NCBI GenBank assembly: GCA_914767715.1
Contig: OU612074.1
Span: 10,884,062 to 10,948,061, forward strand
Source: Membranipora membranacea
Taxonomy: Eukaryota > Bryozoa > Gymnolaemata > Cheilostomatida > Membraniporidae
Length of the DNA: 64,000 bases
Direction: 5' to 3'
Below are positions 12,771 to 25,000 of this stretch, piece by piece. The notes below the pieces were generated by a model. The model saw only the letters and a program-made list of their open reading frames with translations, did not search any database and was not told the DNA's origin. Both the position numbers and the translations under genes were made by a program. How positions within the stretch are numbered: the first letter of the stretch is position 1; every line of letters begins with the position of its first letter.

Positions 12771-12776
12771 AATAAA
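12771..12776 (+). terminator. P2 poly(A) signal AATAAA
   Basis: AATAAA lies about 110 nt after the P2 stop and shares the AAAATAAAG...CTGC context with P1. Confidence 0.65.
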
Positions 12777-12799
12777 GGCTGCTTTACAAATAAGATTTT

Positions 12800-13260
12800 G
12801 TCATTTAATCACTGAAACTTACCAGTTGTTGAAATAGTACAGAAATACAGTAAAAATAAATTGCAAAAACTTCAGGTGAATATTGTTTGAAATTTGTTTG
12901 CTCCCTCTACCAAACAATTCGAATACTCAAGACAAATGAGAATTGTTTAGATTCCAAGACCGATATTATCATTCATATTTTTCTTGGAAAGTAGACAAGG
13001 AACTATTCATATGAAGTTGAGCTAATATTGAATTCAGAGTCGGTTTATTAATGCATTTCTGTGATATCTAATCTGGTATAAGTTGATAGCATATAAATTA
13101 TTGTACAAAAGTGTCCAGAGTTTGAATTAAAAAGAGTCTTAGCTGCATAAGATGAAACACGCATACAAATTACAGAATAAGTGCATTGTCTTATTTTGGT
13201 TCTACACAATTATAGATAGGAGTATGTATCTGTGTTCAACTATTTCCCTTTTTTTGATAC
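12800..13260. other. Intergenic, no feature seen
   Basis: No supported feature before the G run. Confidence 0.5.
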
Positions 13261-13268
13261 AAGAGTTC

Positions 13269-13293
13269 GGGGGGGGGGGGGGGGGGGGGGGGG
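13269..13293 (+). repeat. Poly-G homopolymer, 25 bases
   Basis: An uninterrupted run of G. True length is uncertain because such tracts are error-prone in sequencing. The short open frame across it is not a gene. Confidence 0.85.
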
Positions 13294-13579
13294 TGAGCAC
13301 CATTAACTATGTTGGTGAAGTGTGGAGAGCAAGAGCTGTGCAGGAAGGTTCAGATTGTTCTCAGTGCTAGATTGTCAATTCTCTGTTCATCAGATAATGA
13401 CAGCATAATCATATTGACATGCGTTCCACCTGAGACTTGTAAACTGATGATGGCCGACCTGTAGCCGCAAAGATTCTTTCTGTTGGATAATATAGCCAAC
13501 CAAAGAAACAGGATTAATTGGGTCAACACAAAGTCACGGAATTCTGTTAGTTCCAAGATAGCACAATAAAGCTGATAAT

Positions 13580-13855
13580 TCACTTTAAAATTACTTTTGC
13601 TTAGTAATATGTATAACAACTTCAATGGGAAACACGCCAAAGTAGTATTTATGAATTTACAACTCAGTTATCTTAGGCTCATCAACTACAGACGTGACTT
13701 GCTCATTCTCTACCCTAACACGTGAAGACCTGATTGATTAATTGTATCAGTACTATTTTACTATCAGGAATCGCTTAGTTTTTGACGTCATACTAATAAA
13801 AAAATATTAATGTGACATTGTTAGGGCAATCAAAGACCAAATTAGCTGTAAAATA
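13580..13855. repeat. Local repeat, copy 6
   Basis: Contains ACGCCAAAGTAGTATTTAT, GACGTGACTTGC, TTTTTGACGTCATACT and AATATTAATGTGACATTG, colinear with copy 1. Confidence 0.55.
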
Positions 13856-14451
13856 CTAATGAATAACAAATAAATCAAGAAGCCGGTCCATATATTGTCA
13901 CCATTATTGAGTCAAACCATATTGTCTCTTACGTCTTGAATGAAGAAGGAGGTTGCTTTGTAGCAGTTTCTCAAGCAGTACCCTTCGCACTCCAAAAAAT
14001 CAAAGCAGGAATTGCGCTTCCATTTTGTGTCCGAATGATACAATATATTGCTGATTACAGGCTTCCCCATAGGAAAAGTGCCGCAAATAAGAACATCCTT
14101 TGCTCACTGCTTTGTTTCTCATTCTAGCACCTGAGAAGAAGTAGCAATTCAACAAAGGTAGACTGGCTTCGAATTTTATCTTTCCGGACTGGGTAATTAA
14201 CTGTATTTCAAATTTGATCCTAGCCTAATTGTCAGTTTTTCTCGAAAATGGCAATTTCGTAATACAGTATACGTATACTCAATCATGTAATACAGGTATA
14301 TAGCTAAATAACCAAATAGCCAAACCTGTACTATATATTTCAAATTTTGATAAAGTTAAAATTGACTGCATAACATAAAAGCAAAACAGGAAATAACATA
14401 TTATATTCGCTTAAGTGATATCTTTACGATCTGTTTTCTTTCTTTGCACAG

Positions 14452-14475
14452 AAGATCACAACTGAAGAGTACTAG
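14452..14475 (+). pseudogene. Orphan last exon of a lost family member
   Basis: A pyrimidine-rich tract ending TTGCACAG is followed by AAG ATC ACA ACT GAA GAG TAC TAG (K-I-T-T-E-E-Y-stop). This matches exon 3 of P1/P2 (K-T-T-T-K/E-G-Y-stop) codon for codon with the same acceptor context. No exon 2 with a CxCGP motif lies between P2 and here, so it is the 3' stub of a deleted copy. The spacing fits a member that once stood between P2 and P3. Confidence 0.7.
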
Positions 14476-15870
14476 ATGAAGGAAAACAAGAAAGCCAGAC
14501 ACAGAATGCCTGCAAATTATCAATGCTAAAGACAATTAATTAAGACCTATGTGATTTTCAAAACAAACTCAAATTCGCAATAATTATAGACTGGTCTCGA
14601 TTACTCAGTAAATTTTACTCGTTCGGTTGAATTAGTACAGGAATACGGAAAAATGAATTGTATTTATTTTAAATGGCCTAAAGTTTGCTTGCATCCCAAA
14701 AAAATTGAAATATTGAAAACAAATAACAATTCACTGGAAAACTTTGCCTATCATCCATGCACATAATATCAGGCACAAAAATGCTGGAATTACATTTTCG
14801 TCCATGTAGCCATAAGGTTCTATATGAGGCCACATGACACATAAGTTTTTGATGCACTCTTCAAGATCAAATTTAAATTGATTGACTGTATGCTGGTTGA
14901 GTTTTGATCATATTTTGATCATTTCCAGACTTATCAATGTAGATCAGCATGCCTCCTCAGGTTTTGTTCAAATTCGAAGAATGTAACTTTTCTCAATTAT
15001 CACCAAGAACGTTGCTCTCTTTGGTTTTTCAGGTTTCTAAAATACTAGGAGTTTCAAGCTAAAAAAAAATAAAGTTGCATTCGAACTGATAAAAAATTGC
15101 ACCATGATCCGGTTTATGATGAGATGACTTTATAAAAGACACACTAGGACCAATGTGGTTATTTTTAGACTTCCTTCGATTTGTGATATGACTATAATAT
15201 TAGAAATGTGAGAAAAGACAATTGATTGATAGACAGTTAATATTGCGTGAAATCCAGACATTCTGACTCTGGATTGCTCTAAAAATGTCACTTCATGTAT
15301 GCGGTGTCAGTATGACATATAAGATAAATTAATTACAAGTCAACATACAGAGGATTTTTGCTGTCATGGCCAACTGGCACTAGAATGCGTTTGCTGATTT
15401 AATGCCGATGATAATGGTATCGTTTTTTTGAAAATAGAGTACAAAAATAGTAGTAGGGAAACACCCATTGACATTTCATGAATACAGTGGCTATAATATT
15501 GTTGTGGTTAATAAAGTTGAAGATATGTTCAATTTGTCATTTGATTGACATGAAGGTATGAGAAATGTACATTTGAATGATTTATAGTTGACATTTACGT
15601 AAATAACCAGACTTTCTGATCCTTGATTGTTTCCAAAGATGAATCACCAATTTTATTTGCGTCCGTTATGATCGTATGACATGACCATTACCAGCTAAAT
15701 TCATTGCTCATGGCTCCAGCTATGATCAAGCAGGGTATCAAGCTTAGATCAATGTTGTGTTCACCAGACATAAATACTGACTCTGCTGTATTTGAAGACT
15801 GTCTCTAATACATCCTGCACATATTATTCAAATGCATCAATGGCATCCAGTTTATCAGCTATCAGTAGGC
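14476..15870. other. Intergenic, no gene seen
   Basis: AT-rich. A fragment near 15,450 (GGGAAACACCCATTGACATT) faintly recalls the local repeat. Nothing else can be supported. Confidence 0.5.
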
Positions 15871-15877
15871 ATGAGAA

Positions 15878-16290
15878 ATGACCCGCTTTTCTGAAGATTT
15901 GGTCACCGAAATCCTCGATTCATCAAAGACAGTAGTGCTGAACACCAGTTTGTCAAGTAGATTTTCTCATGATGCTAATGTTAGTTTTGATAATCATATC
16001 TTAGAGCCATCCAACAGCATCAAATTTTCAGGAGCTCACTTGGATAACAGACTGAATTTTAACCATCATATTGATACAATCATATCAAAGTGTAACACAC
16101 AAGACAATTGGGCTCAATGCTGATGGGCTGAAGATCTTCTACATCTCCAACATGCAATTTATCATCAGCTATGCTGCCCCATCATGGTACATTATCCTAT
16201 CTGAAAAAAACAAACGAAGACTAGAATCAATCCAGAAACAATCTCTCAATATCATACTCCCGAGTTTAGCTATGACAAATCTTTAATCGC
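15878..16290 (+). mobile_element. LINE fragment: reverse transcriptase C-terminal part, broken
   Basis: Two overlapping frames join to a non-LTR retrotransposon pattern. The first has the KFSGAHLDNRLNFNHHID segment (typical F-L-G-v-x-l-D...l-x-f-x-x-H-I motif after the RT core); the second continues with YISNMQFIISYAAPSWY and RRLESIQKQSLNIILP. A frameshift near 16,090 separates them. The catalytic part is missing, so this is a 5'-truncated, dead copy. Clade not resolved. Confidence 0.7.
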
Positions 16291-16674
16291 TCTTGACATA
16301 CCATCTCTCAATTATTTTTTGTTTCAACGCGCTGATTCCCACTTTAGTAAAGTTTTAAATGATCCTTCCCACCCTTTTTTAAAATAGCATTATTTTTAAT
16401 GACTCCAGGTGCATATCTTCTCGTAGAATCACAAATTTCAGACCATAGCTATGTCGCACTGAGAAGAGGCGTTATAGCTTTTTGATTTTTTTATGTCGAA
16501 CCGTGACAACAACTTTTATGTAAGCTGAAAAATTTATAGTACCATTTTTACCCAGAGCACCCGTGATCCATGTTTATTATCATATGGTAATATCGGATCT
16601 GATATTAATAAAACTAAACTAAGCTTCAGATTATTGGAGTGTCTACCAAGTGTAATCAAATGGAAATCTGACAC

Positions 16675-16925
16675 CTAATATCAACCATTAAGTAATGAGC
16701 AAAACCACTAATATTGGAAACACCCAGTAGCACTTTAGAAATAGACAGGTCTCAAAATCAAGTGTGACTTGCATTTTTTCACACTGGAACATCCAATGAT
16801 TTAACTGATCAGTTACTAGTAAGTGCCATTGACCATAGTCAAAGCCATGAGACTTATAATTCATGCGAAATTAATTTGGTTAAGACGTCATTGTGATTTT
16901 GGTGATAGAAAAAATAAGCTGTATT
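16675..16925. repeat. Local repeat, copy 7
   Basis: Keeps CAAAACCACTAATATTGG, AACACCCAGTAGCACTTTA, GTGTGACTTGCA and AAGACGTCATTGTGA. Confidence 0.5.
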
Positions 16926-18580
16926 AGTAAATACGGATAAATGATAACATTTTTTTCATTTCCTTAACTGTCAACAGCTTTTAGTAATAACTTCTATTTT
17001 TTGATAGACCTGGTAACATTTTACATTTTTATTGCCGAGTTGAATGATGACATGATTCCCGGTGAAGAAAGAGAACTTCTTCCCAATAGAAACATCAGTG
17101 ATTCTTTTTTAATGTTTTATACTATTTTGAAAGTTTGCTGAGATTGTCTTCCGATTTGGTAAGAGGAAAAAGTCACAGTAAACAAGTATCTGTGTAGGCT
17201 GCGCTTAATAAATACACAATCGTGACAGCATGAGATATGAGGATATGAATGACTTTCCTTTTCGAGTAAGCTAACAGATGTGTATATTACTCCCAGCCAT
17301 TTGATTGCTGATTGTCCTCACGATAACACATTATTTTCCCTTGTCTATCTTGTCTTGCAAAATAAAATGCATCCCTTTTTGAGTATCTGATAGAATAGTA
17401 AATGTGCCTATCGATAAATTTTGGGACTAGTCCTGTCAAAATGAAAACTTGATGCAATCGTGTTAATGCTGATGATAAATAATCAATTCAGTACACAATT
17501 CTCAAGCTGACAAAATTGACAAGTCACAAATTTATCGGATTCGTAACCATTGATATGAATTTATGGATTAATGGTGAATACACAGTATGGCTATTTTGTG
17601 TAGAAACTTTATCAGTATATTACTTATTGTCAGTAATTGGATGCTATCTGACGTCTCAGTAATGATCTTTAGTAACACAGTCAAGCTATTTTAGAAATGT
17701 TCACAAGGGGTCAGCTGTAGCACTTCTGAATATCGGACCAATCAAAGATCAAAAATTGTTTTGAGCAATCATACGTAAATTGCCATTTGCTTGTTCAGAA
17801 TTTTATATCCATGTTTGCAGCGTTTGCAAACATGGTTGCTCTTTAACACAAACTTTGTTTACTGTGTTTGAATTTTGAGCTCCTAATGCTCATTCCTTAG
17901 CCGTCTTAAACAACCAGAAAAACTATGGTGGTAGTAGAAACTGCCGTTCCCTGAATGTTGAATTTCATACTTTACATAGCCTTTGCCCGCCTAGTGATCA
18001 GGTTTAACATTTGTAGCTTAACATCGTGCCTCATGTCAGTTCCTTCCACATATACACACATATAGCCCTATCAATAATCCTTCTTAAGGGAGTTAGTTTT
18101 GTGAATTGAGTTTGCTTAAGTAACAAATAGTTATGAATTTATAATTCCAACCATCTATCAGGTCAGCAATACAATTTGCTACTGATTGTTGAGTGAGAAG
18201 CATTATAGTCATACAAAATTCATTTTATTCTTTAAATTTTTGTATTCAATTGTCACAAAATGCCACAAGCTGTTAGTAAGGATGAAAATACTTCCTAGCT
18301 ATGCAAAACAAGTTTTGGATTTTGATTACTGGTATCCGTACCAGACATGCCACACAAAAAACCATGAAATTTTATTTTTAGCAACTTCAGTAACAGTAAG
18401 GATTTTGCATAATTATTTTTTGTGTTCAATGTGTCCCAAATTTTTACACTTGCGTCTTGAAATAGATGCATTAATATATTTTTATTTAGGCGGCTTGTTA
18501 CTGTTCCCACTTTCGCAGGTTGCGGTTGATTTGCATAAAACGACAGTAGATATTTATGGTGACAACCATCCTCAAATTGC
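16926..18580. other. P3 upstream flank, no gene seen
   Basis: A 141-codon open frame at 18,186-18,611 is AT-driven, has no domain and overlaps the P3 promoter module, so I do not call it. A stretch near 17,290 (CCCAGCCATTTGATTG) resembles 10,340 and probably belongs to the duplicated flank. Confidence 0.45.
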
Positions 18581-18582
18581 TA

Positions 18583-18664
18583 GTCAATCATCATTATTTG
18601 CAAGTGAATAGTCAACAAATGAGACCACTTTATTTAAATGTGCTTGACTTGCTCCTATATAAAG
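18583..18664 (+). promoter_or_regulatory. P3 promoter: upstream module plus TATA box
   Basis: GTCAATCATCATTATTTGCA and AATAGTCAACAA are followed by TATATAAAG at 18,656-18,664. The leader then carries TAGCCTGAATAGCAATCAG. Confidence 0.8.
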
Positions 18665-18748
18665 CATGAGACAGATAGAACTAAAACATCTTAGCCTGAA
18701 TAGCAATCAGTTCAACATTAAAAGAAGTGTTCGAGTCTAATCTTAACC

Positions 18749-19682
18749 ATGCAGAAGATAACAGTTTTAATTCTTTTGGCTGCAATCGTAGCAGGTATGT
18801 TCATTAAAAAGCTCTAAAAATCATGTTTCTGTATTATTTGTATAGATACTAGTAAGATTTGTTTGTGAATTTCCTTTACAACCAGTGAACGCTTATTATT
18901 AATAATAATGCTCAAAAATTTCTAACTCCTCAAAATTTTACTTTGATTCAATAGGCCTGTGTGTAGCTGGGGAAAAATCTGAGACTCATGAGGGCAGAGG
19001 GGATTTGACAAGTCAAGCTGGCGACAAAGGTCATGGAATGGGAAGACGAGGTGGAAAAAAGAGTGAACACAAGGATGGACATATGGACAGAGCAGAAGGT
19101 AGTGAAGTCGGAAATTCAGGAAGAAGAGCCTGTAAGTGTCGACCAGGAAGAAGAGGTCGCGGTCCAAGAACAGAAGAAGAGAAAATGGCACATGCTGCAG
19201 GAGAGAGGAAAAATCATCAAGAGGGAGAGATGAGAAGTGATGGAAAGAGATCAATGGGTGAAGGAAAGACTCAGATGAGACAGAGATCCATGGGTGACAG
19301 GAGGCAAGGAAACAGCCACGGAGGCAGCAGCAATAGAGAAGCAGGACAGAAGAAATATGGAAAGTCTAATCAAATAAAAGAGATGAAGGGATCACAAGGT
19401 GAGGGACAAAGGGGCTGCAGATGTGGACCTAGAGGAGGAAGAGGAGGAAAAGGAGGAAAAGGTGGAAAAGGCAATCATTGGAGTCAACATAGTGAAAATA
19501 AGACTGAGGTGAGTTGTATTACAGCTACTTTGTTTTGATTGAACTACCCGAATGTTGCTGCGTTATTAGAACCATTGAAATCATCACACATGTTCTGCTT
19601 TTTTCCTCTTAACACCGTTCTTGTTGATCTTATTCATCTATATTATTGTTTTTAGAAGAAGACAGCAACTAAACATTATTAA
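18749..19682 (+). CDS. P3: secreted twin-CxC basic protein
   Basis: Exons 18749-18794, 18955-19508 and 19656-19682 give 208 aa. Signal peptide MQKITVLILLAAIVAG, then LCVA and a mature chain starting GEKSETHEG. The first motif is CKCRP (residues 75-79; Gly replaced by Arg) and the second is CRCGP (170-174), followed by RGGRGGKGGKGGKG. The last exon acceptor reads TAGAAGAAG, so splicing may use either of two AG sites three bases apart, giving KKTATKHY or KTATKHY. The middle region (EGKTQMRQRSMGDR, NSHGGSSN) is shared with P4 and defines a P3/P4 subgroup. Intact frame, own TATA promoter. Function unknown. Confidence 0.78.
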
Positions 19683-19864
19683 AAGCCTGGAGGAGACACG
19701 ACTCTAACTATATGATGAAGCTGACAATGAGATATCATTATATCCAAATTACATTTTTACCAACTTACCAATTGATTAATGAATTTCACAAAAATCTTTG
19801 AACTTAAATTTTGACCTGATTTTTTAAAGAGAAGGTTTTAATTTTAAGTCACTGCCTGATGAGC

Positions 19865-19870
19865 AATAAA
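19865..19870 (+). terminator. P3 poly(A) signal in conserved 3' block
   Basis: AATAAA within AGCAATAAATGCATACATT, then GCCAACCAAATA. The same block ends P4, P6, P7 and (partly) P8 and P9. Confidence 0.75.
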
Positions 19871-19899
19871 TGCATACATTGCCAACCAAATACCTTTAC

Positions 19900-22460
19900 T
19901 GTTGCTTTTATTGCAGTATTTATATTAAGCAAAATACCGATTGTAGCTGAAGGAAGAAATCTTAAGGAAAATTTCAATACATCTTGTAATCTGACTTCAC
20001 TTGACCCCACATCAAATGTAGTTTTGTTGCAGTGTAATTGAAGGTCATTTACCATTATATATCATGTAAAAGATATTATTGCGACAACGGCATCAATTGG
20101 CAGTAAATTACAGAGCCTGAGTTAATGTTCTCTGTTATATGGTCGGGCTATGACAATATGCAAATGTTTTGAATGTGTCCAAGTCATAAAATATCATATC
20201 CACAATTTGTAGAATGATTTGGCATCTGAGCTGAGCTAATTTGATGAAGAACTACCTTTTATTTTCAGAAAGCAAAGGCAAACTTGAATATGGTTCTGAT
20301 TCACCAATTAAAGATTATTTTATTAAAATTAAAAAAGTAAGCGTCTAAATTATATGTATATAATTTGACAAACAGAGATAAAGTAATTGCTTATCATATC
20401 CAGGCTGTCATGGCCACAAATTCCTAATATTGAAGATAAAGTCAAATTGACACGCTTCATTCTGACATTGCAGAATGTAATCGGTCATAGTTGCAAGCCA
20501 GGATTCAAGTGGCTGAATATTTGCACAGTAGTTAATTAAAGTGTATTCCTTTTTCTCGTGATGTCACAACCTCCGTGTCACGAGCATTATCCTCTACTTT
20601 ATCATTAGATTGCACGTGGGTTCTCACTTTTCACAAATTTAAAACTTCTATCTCAAAAGGGAAAAGATATTGAATTAAATTTCTCCAAATACTTGCAAAG
20701 TGTACTGGTGCCAGTTTCTTTGTGTTATTTTTTCCTAGATCTTGATGTTATGAAATAAATATGGGCATGAATGATCAACTTAGTTTTAGCCCAGTCTCTT
20801 CTAAGCCAAAGCCTAGATGTCATACTCACACTATTTGGGACGTTGGGTATCAAAATTGACTGCATTTTGGTTAATCATATATTCAGTTTTCATTCGAACA
20901 CTGAAGTCGTCACCAGCTAATAATTAAAATGGTTCCGTTATTTTATCTGTACGAAAAAACGCAGTCAAGTTTCTTATGTATTTTCAAAATAAAGATATAT
21001 ATTTCTCATGAAAATACATTATGTTACAGACAAAATGTTCACGATACTCTGTAGTTTAATGAATCTTGGGAAAAGATACTGAGTTTTTCACACAATATTA
21101 TAATAACATTTTGTGCGCCTTTTTATGATCAGACCATACACCAGATAATAGTAAACCAGGATCGGAAACTCTGTGCAGTATCAATGTGGCACTTGAAAAA
21201 TGTCAACACGACGACACAGTTGCAAAGGAATCTGCTGGATCTTGTGAAATGTGTTATAAATGTTCAGTTAATGATAAAAGTCAGTAGATACAACTTATTG
21301 AAATATTATCGAAGGACCACAACCCTCAGGGCTCCTGGATCGCGATATCGATCCAACTTTAATAGCTCCATTTGATGTGGCCTTGACATCATTATTTTAA
21401 ATGTTTTGATATACTGTTGGTCAATATCCATTATCTGACTTTGGCTTCAGAATAAAATTGTGACATTGTTTAAAAATATTAAGGTAGATATCACATAAAT
21501 AATGCAACCAATAATGGGCTGACTTGGTACTATACCTTTAATATCAAAATCACTATAAATATAGGCCTAAAATATCAGCCTACACAGAAAATGCAGGCAA
21601 TGTGAGGCTAAAAACAACAGTCAGACCTGACTGTAGCCCAAAAAAGTCCTCTGAGATGATTGATTATGTAGTGAGTAATATCGGGGTCGGATGCCATTAT
21701 ATCATAAAGAGTTTTTGGCTGGGCAGCTGGGCAGATTATCCCCCTCCCCGGTCAATCAAGAAATGTAGAAGTTATTACTATCATATTAGTGTCCTATCTG
21801 TACTGGATATGCTATGATATTTAATTCTGTATGAAGTGGAACTACCATATTCGTTGCAATCCTGCATTTCAATAGCTTGTGAAGGATGCCATATGCCATG
21901 ATGCCATAAATTACTATAAAGTTTGAATAGATCATAACAAGAACAGGAACAAGGAGGCAAAAATTGATTGTGCATACTAATTATTTTAAACTTGCCAACT
22001 AACTTTGCTGAGGTTGGAACTTGATTGACAGCTAGCTCTGCTTCTGTGTCAATGTGACGAAAAGAGCGTCGCACTTAGCAGGTAAATATGTCATATGCGT
22101 CAAAATGACACAGCAGAAAATTACAATTCATGATTTGAAAACCATCCAGGATCAGAACGCCTGGGTATTTACGTGCATGTTAATCGAAATTTATTCAAAT
22201 ACACATTTCTCATTATCAAATGTCAGTCTAATGACAAATTAAAAATATCAACAACTACGAATAACCACAGCTGCAGTACTAAAGCGGATGTATTCATAGG
22301 GTATGATGGGTGTTGCCCTAACTACTATTTTAGTACTATTGATTAAAAAAGGATACCATTATCAACCTCATTTTACCAGCAACCCCATCCTGGTGACAAT
22401 TGGCTCTCATTTCATATGCCAGGATTCTTTTCAAATTAAAGTTATGCTGATGCTGTTTCC
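19900..22460. other. Intergenic, no gene seen
   Basis: Many short AT-rich open frames, none with a domain, signal peptide or neighbouring splice sites that fit. I see no family member and no transposon protein. Confidence 0.5.
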
Positions 22461-22464
22461 ATTG

Positions 22465-22645
22465 GATTTTTCATTCGAGAGGTCGATGTTCGATTCCCGG
22501 CAGATCGCAGTGGTGTCAGGAAGAGCATCCGATCTCGAATGCTCCTGTGCCACATTAGTGTGTACCGTTGGTAGACCCATACTGATGGTACCAAAACAAA
22601 TAAACCGAACAACATCAAGGTTATCACATGGTATCACAAGGTATC
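22465..22645 (+). mobile_element. SINE-like element with RTE-type tail motif
   Basis: A tRNA-like B box (GTTCGATTCCCGGC) is followed by GTGGTGTCAGGAAGAGCATC, very close to a tail phrase common to many RTE LINEs and their partner SINEs. The A box is not clear. The open frames here are incidental. Confidence 0.5.
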
Positions 22646-23600
22646 GCGACTATATAACGATGTGAGTATTTTTAATGCAGCTTCCATCGCAATCTGAAAC
22701 AATTGGGCAAACAGAAATGTTGTCCGTCAAAGTTGCCTTTCAAAGAAGCCATTCTAGTTATTGTTTATGCCAGCCTAGGAAGGATAGATATCAAGTGTTT
22801 GTATTGAGCAGATCAAAATTTAATGAGTGCAAATTGTAAAACAAGCCAGCCTACTACACATAAATTTGTTACTCCTTGGAGTATCGGAATTTGGTAACAC
22901 ATCCTATCAAGATGTCTCGTTACCGGGTAGTTTAGATTGCTATTTGAGTTTGATATGTGGTGAGAAAATATATCTTTAAATCTAATACACTCATCAATAA
23001 AGCAAGCCCAATAGTTTACTGATGCTGCTTACTGAGTGAGGGGCGTTGTTACGATGGACACCTGATTGGATGTTCAAAACATGATTGTATTCATTTGTCC
23101 AGAAACACCATGTAAACTGTTTGTAAGTTTGATAGCTTAATCTTTCTACTGCACTAAGTGTTTGATATTTTTTCCTTGTATGAGAGTCTCGGTATTAAAG
23201 TAAATAAGCCATCCAATTTATTTCTTAGGAGACTATCACATCTTAATTAATTTTCACTATGACATCGCTTGTATAATTATTCGCGATGGAAATTTAGTTG
23301 TTCTTGTTCCAGTGTACGCTCATCTCTGTCACAATGCTATTTACATTTCAAGTTTTCCTCACATAGCTAATTTATGAGCATTTCTTTGTGGCAAAAACGT
23401 AAGCAACTAAGTCTGTCAGTATGGAATTGGGGGAAAGGGTGATGAAAATACAATCAGCCATTCCTTACCATATCATTAGCATATTTATACTCCTAAGTAG
23501 GATACAACTTGACAGCTGAAATGTGATTACAATTCAGTCATTTCTGTTTGATTTTCGTTTGACAAGTAGCTATTTATAGTGACAATCATTCTTACTTCAT
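22646..23600. other. P4 upstream flank, no gene seen
   Basis: No supported feature until the P4 promoter module. Confidence 0.5.
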
Positions 23601-23694
23601 TAATCACTCATCTTTATTTCTGAACAAGTACGTCAACAAATGATATTTCTTAGTTACCATAGTATGGTTGACTGAGTCTGGTTCCTATATAAAC
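23601..23694 (+). promoter_or_regulatory. P4 promoter: upstream module plus TATA box
   Basis: TAATCACTCATCTTTATTTC and AAGTACGTCAACAAATG precede TATATAAAC at 23,686-23,694. The leader AGCTTGAATAGTCATCAG follows. Confidence 0.78.
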
Positions 23695-23781
23695 TTGGAG
23701 ACAACATGGAAATAAAGCATTTTAGCTTGAATAGTCATCAGTTCAACAACAAGAAAAGTATACTTTCTATAAATCTCAACC

Positions 23782-24717
23782 ATGCAGAAAATAACGTCTT
23801 TGATTCTTATGACTGTTGTTGTAGTAGGTAAGTTCTATGATCAAACCTGAAGTAGAACAAAGTTTGTGATTCATTTGATGGGCAGAAATATCTTCTGAAA
23901 ACTTTTCTTCAAGCATTGAATAAATGTAAATATGTTTTTGGTTATAATGATCTGCATTTTTTTAATATTAAACTATTTAAAAAAAGTTTTCTCCTGATTC
24001 AATAGCTGTATGTTCCGCTGGAGAAAAATCTAAGGTGGGTAAAGGGAGAAAGGATATAGAAGGTCAACAAAGATCATCCAATGGGAAGACCAGTCAACCA
24101 AAAGAGTGAACACAAGGATGGAAACATGAGCAGAGCAGGAGAAAGTGAAGATGGAAATTCAAGAAGAAGAGGCTGTAAATGCGGACCAGGAAGAAGAGGT
24201 CGCGGTCCAAGAACTGAGGAAGAGAAAATGGCTCAGGCTGCAGGAGAGATGAAAAATCATCAAGAGGAAGATATGAAAAGAAGTGATGGAAAGGGATCAA
24301 TGGGGGAAGGAAAGACTCAGATGAGACAGAGATCAATGGGTGACAGAACACAAGGAAACAGCCACGGAGGCAGCAGCAATGTAGAAGTAGGACAAAAGAA
24401 AGATGGCAGGTCTAAGCAAATGAAAGAGATAGGGGGATCACGAGGTGATGGACAAAAGAACTGTAGATGTGGACCAAGAGGAGGAAGAGGAGACAACCGT
24501 AGAGGTGGAAGCCATCATAAGGAAAAGAAGACTGAGGTGAGTTCGGTCAAGAGACAGTCAATTGTACTTACATTGTTCATATCAAACTCTTGCTGAATCA
24601 TTTGAACCATTAATCAGGTCACACAGATTCCGCAATATCCATGTTAAAGTCTTTCTTGTTAAACATATCCATCTTTATATTTGTTGTTAGCAGAAGACAG
24701 TGACTAAGGAGTATTAA
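23782..24717 (+). pseudogene. P4: family member with an exon-2 frameshift
   Basis: Exon 1 23782-23827 (MQKITSLILMTVVVVG), exon 2 24006-24536, exon 3 24694-24717 (KTVTKEY). Read from the signal exon, the frame runs AVCSAGEKSKVGKG and ends at TGA 24,107-24,109. The rest of exon 2, from about 24,081 on, is open in another frame and codes the full family body with CKCGP, then CRCGP and RGGRG. Aligned with P3, about 8 bases are missing just before ACAAAG (near 24,068). Promoter, splice sites and poly(A) signal look sound, so the break is recent or a sequence error. As given, only a short peptide of about 50 aa would be made. Confidence 0.75.
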
Positions 24718-24855
24718 ACGCCTGGCAAAGACATGTCTCTTACTATGCAATGAAGTTGACGATGATATGTCGTTCAATCAAATGTTATTTTGTATCAACA
24801 TGCAAACTGGTATATGGAAGAGAAAGTTTGTTTTTTAAGTCAGAGGCTCAAAAGC

Positions 24856-24861
24856 AATAAA
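24856..24861 (+). terminator. P4 poly(A) signal in conserved 3' block
   Basis: AATAAA in AGCAATAAATGCAAATAAA, then TTGCCAATCAAC, matching the P3 3' end. Confidence 0.7.
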
Positions 24862-25000
24862 TGCAAATAAATTGCCAATCAACAACAGATTACAGATTTA
24901 TTTATCATCCACTGTTGTAATACCTTGAGGCATGAAATAAAACAGTTGGCGAGCTCCGGTAAAAAATAAAATTGGATACCATAAAAATGTTGTAGCACCC

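Noticed and set aside
18186-18611. 141-codon frame upstream of P3
   Set aside because: AT-driven composition, no domain, and it runs through the P3 promoter module.
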